This document shows, one piece after another, positions 59,369-64,000 of a stretch of 64,000 bases of DNA. The stretch lies in contig JAKOGH010000005.1 in NCBI GenBank assembly GCA_024811115.1, forward strand, positions 434,001 through 498,000. Direction: 5' to 3'. Under the pieces are notes generated by a model. The model worked only from the letters and a program-made list of their open reading frames with translations, was not told where the DNA came from and made no database searches. Origin of the DNA: Terana coerulea. Its lineage: Eukaryota; Basidiomycota; Agaricomycetes; Polyporales; Phanerochaetaceae. How positions within the stretch are numbered: the stretch's first letter is position 1; each line of letters starts with the position of its first letter. The position numbers and the translations under genes are program-made.

Positions 59369-62300
59369 TCAGCCATGCATGAGGGCACCGCGCGGTCTGG
59401 TCAAAGAATCTGCAATCCCAAGGAATGTTTCGGCCAAGCGGACCTGTGTGAAGAAAGAACTGGCGTGAGTGTAGAGACCAGGGAATTCGCGCATGATTTC
59501 CTACCGAGTCGAGAGCTTCTGTGTACTGCGATGGTACAACGGGGCGCATAGGGTCTACCGGCGCGGTCCTCTGGACTTCCTTGGCTATGTCAGTCATCCG
59601 TCGCAAGACGCTGTTCGACGGGCCAAAAGCGACGGCATGGAAGGACAATGCTCTCCTACATGGTCGAGATAGACCAATGCGTGAGCGTACGTTCTATAAC
59701 GGAAGGTTGCGACTAACCCCAGAGCAAGAGCACGACGACAAAGGTCGCGGACGGTGGAATCAGAGACCGAGCATTCCCCGTCAGACAAGAAGATTATAAC
59801 CGGAGCTCTGAATGTCAAAGCCGGTCAGACGTGAACGCGTTCAGATCATATAGTAAACAACGCACCGTTCCGTACTCCAGCTAGCCTCCATGCAGGATTG
59901 AGCCTCTTGCAGGGCAATGCCGTAGCTTGTACCTCCTCCAGCGCCGTAGGGCAGTACTTGGTCCAGCAGAGCATCCGGAGAACTGGTGAAATCATTCCTG
60001 ACCGATTGATAGAGGGTATGGTCGAACAGGACAACGCTGTAGGCATCCCGGCGGTTGCCAGCGGCGTTTACTGCTGCGTGGCGGGCGGTCCAAAACGCGT
60101 GGAGAGAAGAGTACACTGCTCCGATGCGATTGTTGTGTTGTGCTGCAATTCTCGCTGTCACAGGGGTGTTCGTCAAGGGCTTGCGGTCTGTATCTCCCAT
60201 GGAACCCGATCTAGCAAGCGCGAAATCAGAAGCAAATTCAGTGGAAAACGGGCGCAAAAAACTTGGCGCAGTCAATCCCTTACCGGTCAATAACGAATAT
60301 GCTGTATCTGCGGGTCAGCTTGTTGCGGCGACAGTGGCTAGCTCACCACTCACACATGGAATGCTTGCTGCAGCGAAGCAGGGTTTCGGCAAGAGAAATG
60401 ATGGCCATCTCCGGAAACATAGCCAGTACCCGCTGCAGCTCCTGCGGCTCCAGCTTGTGCAGGATGGAATAGCGGCAGAGTGCAATAGCTGGGCTGCGCT
60501 GGTCCATTGGCGTCCGCCTCGTGCTCTTTGCCTACACAGAGAGATTCAGTGGTTACTCGTACTTAAGCACTCTTTACTAACCTGGGCACATCGCGTCGCT
60601 AGACACGGGAAGGTCAGCCTCGTTGCGACTAGAGCAAGTTCACACGCACCATTTTGCAAATTCCGATCGAGCGTCCTGGGGATACGGGTCTATCATCCAA
60701 AGTGCATCAGTAAACCGTGCAACGTGGGAGTCTAGCCAACTAACCCTTGAAGCCTACGTAGTAATCAGTATTTGTTGAATGAAGGTCTCTGTGAGAGGCT
60801 ATGCTCACCTGAGCGACGCCAAAATAGGTCATGCGTGATGAAGTCCTTGTCACGAGATGGGTCGGGTACCATCGCAGTTGTGATATGCTGCAGACCGGCC
60901 CCAGTGCAGGCGTCGCCTGGCTGTGTGCGACAGTAGTCGATATGGACATGCCTCCCTTGATCTTTGCAAACCATAGAACACTAACAAAGCTCTCAATACC
61001 GCTACGCAGAAATAACATGTTTACAAGACCTACCAAGAGAGGTGCACCGTCGTCATTGGCGCCGAATTTGCGGCCGTTGATCTCCACAATCGAGCCATCA
61101 GGACCATCGACTGCCCACTTAGTCCTCGACATTGAGCCGTGACTGGTTTCGTGTTCGAGCTGGGGATGATCTACGTATCGTGCTCTCTATCACGTGTTCA
61201 TTAACGCGATGCAGATGGTTCATACCTAGGGGGAGCGTGCAGAAATACCCGCAGTAATCGCATCTTTTGCAAGTGTACATCAGCATGTTTGTTCTCCGAG
61301 ACGCAATGAGAAACATACCGTTCTTCACAGTGATGGAAGGCGTCAGGATCAAGTGAGTGGTTATGCTGACCCCGGTGTTGCGTGTCCCCGGGCAGGATCG
61401 GGATGATGCACCCTAATTTGCGAGCCTCTGACCGGGCGAGTAACTCGTTAGACATTCGCATAATGTGGAAACGAACGGCTTGCTCTTCGTACCTTGTGAA
61501 TACTGTAGATTGCGGGTAAGTATGAACGGTCGAGGAGACAAACAAGCGGGAGCCTACCTTTGTGTATTGGAATGTGTCATGTCTCCCTGTGAATGTCGCT
61601 TCGACTGCTTGAGGGGTGGTTTCAATGCGACAAACGCCTTGAGATTGGCAAATTCCCGAGCAAGCATGCTCTTGCCTGAAGGCATTGCGGGTCCTCGTTA
61701 GAAACTGGATTCAGAAGCGTGCCGAATGCATACCCGCAGAGGTGAACCGCGTCCTGGCTCAAGGCGTGGAAATGATCCGTCTCAGAACAAAGACGCTTGC
61801 AGAGCTGACACATGATCGGACATGACGGCTGTTTGCAGACATGGAGAGTATGGGGTTGCTCGCTAGAATCGTTATCAGTTGTTGTAGCGGAGTGATATTT
61901 CACAGCACTGACCTCGATATGCTACAGACATCCGGACATGTGTAAATGGAGCCGTTCGGAGCTCGGACGTTTTCCAAGCTACAAGGCTAGTAAACAAGAG
62001 TGCATCAGTCCACAGAGCCAACAGGAATGAGCAAGCACTAACCATTCCACACGCGTGTGACGAGGCCGGGCACAAATGTTCATCGTCTGTATGATTCACG
62101 AGCTACACCAACGGGGGTTAAAATCTGGGAAGGGGCGTGAAACCGAAAACGCTACCTTCGAGCATCGTTCCAAGCAGCCGGGTTTTCCGGAAAGTCGGCA
62201 TGGTTGACCGCACAAATGAACAGAGATGTCGCAGCTGCAAGGCCGATCAGTCACTAAGGCGGAGGTAGCTCCAGGGAAGCCTTACATATGTTGGCCCGTA

Positions 62301-64000
62301 TGCCCGGCCCTGTTAGTTGGCGTGAGTCCTCGTGTAGTGACAGTAAGATGCGTAGAACGTACGGGAGTCCGCAAGGGGTGTCTTCCGATGAGTGCTCGGC
62401 AACGAAGGAGCACTGGTGTTGACAGCGATGGGAAGTCCGGCAGTCGTGCGGCCCGGAATGATGCCTGCCGTTGATGCAGGACAAATGACACTCGGCGCAC
62501 TGGAGCTTGCAAAGCTGAACGCCTGCCCTCACCATGACGGTGAGTGCTTCGAAATCTCGACGTAGACCCTGGAAGGTCGTGTCGTCGGTTTTGAAGCGGG
62601 CGGTGTTGACGTCCAGCCAGTGTTGGACATGTGCGATCCTCGAAGAGACACCGTCTTGCAAGAACGAGTCCAAGGCCTCCACCCATTGTGAATCTGTGAC
62701 GGCGTCCGCGCGACTGGAATATTCGCCCCAGGACTCACGCAGCTCTCTCAGACGGATGTCTTGTTCACCCGCTTGATCGGAGCCATTCAGGAGCGGAACA
62801 TAGAATTGCACCATGGTTGCGTTGGGATCCACGATGTCAGAGCCGTTGTCGATATCCTGTGCACAAGTGAGCCGCATGGTCAAGGTATCATCCCTTGGAG
62901 TCATCTTCCGGCGGCACTGCTCACCTTGAGAGGTTCGAAGACAGGGTCAATCTCAAGTCCGCCAAACCGCATCGCTATCGGCAAAAGCGCCTGCAAGTGT
63001 TGTACTCGATGGGTTGCCAAGTTTTCTGAATGAAGAAGTCAGTTTATGGATCCAACATCATGCAAAGACGTAACGCACGGTCAAGTGAACCCCAGTCATT
63101 GGTCTAAAAGAGACGCAATGTACTTCGTCAGTTACGACCCTACCAAGGGGCTATTGCAACATGCCTTTAGCTTCGCCATCAGCGTTTTCATGGTCTGCAG
63201 GAAGATGCCAGCTTTCTTGTGCGAGACCGGCCGTTTGTCAAGCATCTTCTTCACAGTTGGAAACAGCGTGTAGAACTGGCGCGATTCAATGACAGGCCAT
63301 GGCATGATGGCAAGTTTGCCTCCATGAAGACGTGTGATGAAATTTGCCTCTTGCTCTACTGCGACTATTTGTTGGAACTTGAGACTGAACCTGGGGTCGG
63401 AAACGGGGTCAGAATAATGTTATGGAGATTAAATGAGATATGAGGGCTTACTCCTTGGTGATCTCGTTTTTGTCGGAGTCGACGACATCCTATACCCAAT
63501 ATTGAGAGGCTTAGACAACCCCCAAGGAGTCCACTTACCTTGATGATGATGACGAGCATAGACTTGAAGAGCGACGGATTCGCGTCAGGATCAAGCACAG
63601 TTGCAGACGACTGGAAAGACTGGAACAGCCCGGTGATATCTCTGGACATGGCGAAGTTATTCCGGAAGAGGACCTAACGCAGCATTCAGTCGGGTTAGTC
63701 CCATCCTTCATAAAGCTACAGCGACTACATACCATATTGGAGATGGCAGTGTTAAACAGCACGAGCAGGCTGTCTTCTTGCGCAGATCTCTCGATACTGT
63801 GCACCCCTGAGTTTGTGCAATCCATTTAGTATCTTTCCCACAACGAGACAGGTCATACGGCGTACCCTCGAAATCAAGCGCCACGATCAGAGAGTCGTCT
63901 GTAGGGGTGACCGACATCCACACGCCCTCCGTTGTCCTCATCGCAGACCCAGCAAATGAGGTGTCGACGAGGTGGTTCAGTGCGAAAGATTTGCCAACAG
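59369..64000 (-). CDS. Giant GBP-like GTPase / Cys-His array / VWA-domain protein, 5' partial
   Basis: The start lies beyond the right edge. The visible part begins inside a P-loop (VGKSFALNHLVDTS), then RTTEGVWMSV (compare the T-x-G-I/V-W-M of GBPs and atlastins), the DxxG motif LDFEG and IIIKD at the place of the GBP specificity motif. A helical region follows (RELRESWGEYSSRADAV). Next is a long array of Cys and His pairs: CKLQCAECHLSCINGRHH, CRTSHRCQHQCSF, HICDISVHLCGQPC, DEHLCPASSHACGMPC, CPIMCQLCKRLC and CDYCGYFCTLPL. The C terminus is a von Willebrand A domain with an intact MIDAS (VIDRSGSMGDTDRKP), SVVLFDHTLYQSV, PYGAGGGTSYGIALQEA and VIIFLSDGECSVSDS, ending RPRGALMHG. About 20 introns splice in frame, with exons as short as 9 nt and one GC-AG intron. 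No frame error was found. Confidence 0.85.

Overview
The window is nuclear DNA of a basidiomycete fungus, very probably an Agaricomycete (a polypore-like genome would fit). The signs are many 47-65 nt GT-AG introns, dense gene packing on both strands, GC-rich coding sequence, a velvet-family regulator, a CHAT-domain relic and a giant GTPase-zinc-VWA gene of a kind I know from mushroom-forming fungi. No virus, plasmid, CRISPR or bacterial feature was seen.

Layout. 0-9.7 kb: tail of a basic-tailed unknown protein; haspin kinase and GINS subunit PSF2 diverging from one promoter; a TRP-type cation channel; ARPC3. 9.8-18.5 kb: NOB1, LEU2, an M28 metallopeptidase, PEX14. 19-25.3 kb: a single-pass membrane protein, GTP cyclohydrolase II (RIB1), the retromer sorting nexin VPS17. 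25.3-27.8 kb: a gene-poor island with a TA-flanked hairpin MITE, a dispersed repeat and a dead CHAT-domain gene. 27.8-38 kb: a coiled-coil/zinc protein, a USP deubiquitinase, a C2H2 factor, an F-box protein, an ArfGAP. 38.7-48.2 kb: velvet regulator (VelB-like), a large PPR protein, a GNAT acetyltransferase, a two-HMG-box factor. 49-56.5 kb: two complex I subunits (NDUFA13, NDUFS8), an INO80F-like coiled-coil protein, an unidentified gene, prefoldin 2. 56.8-64 kb: an RBR ubiquitin ligase and, running off the right edge, a giant protein with a GBP/atlastin-like GTPase domain, a long Cys/His array and a C-terminal VWA domain.

Most genes are housekeeping and neighbours have no shared pathway, as expected for a fungal chromosome arm. 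The clearest functional pairing is haspin with PSF2 (mitosis and replication) across an intergenic region holding two ACGCGT boxes. The most novel item is the giant GTPase-zinc-VWA gene, which also contains at least four exons of 9-24 nt.

Quality warning. At least a dozen otherwise conserved genes need single-base (+1/-1) corrections to keep frame, mostly at short mononucleotide runs. These look like residual consensus errors rather than pseudogenes. Coordinates span start to stop on the genome, with introns included; exon limits come from reading splice sites by eye.
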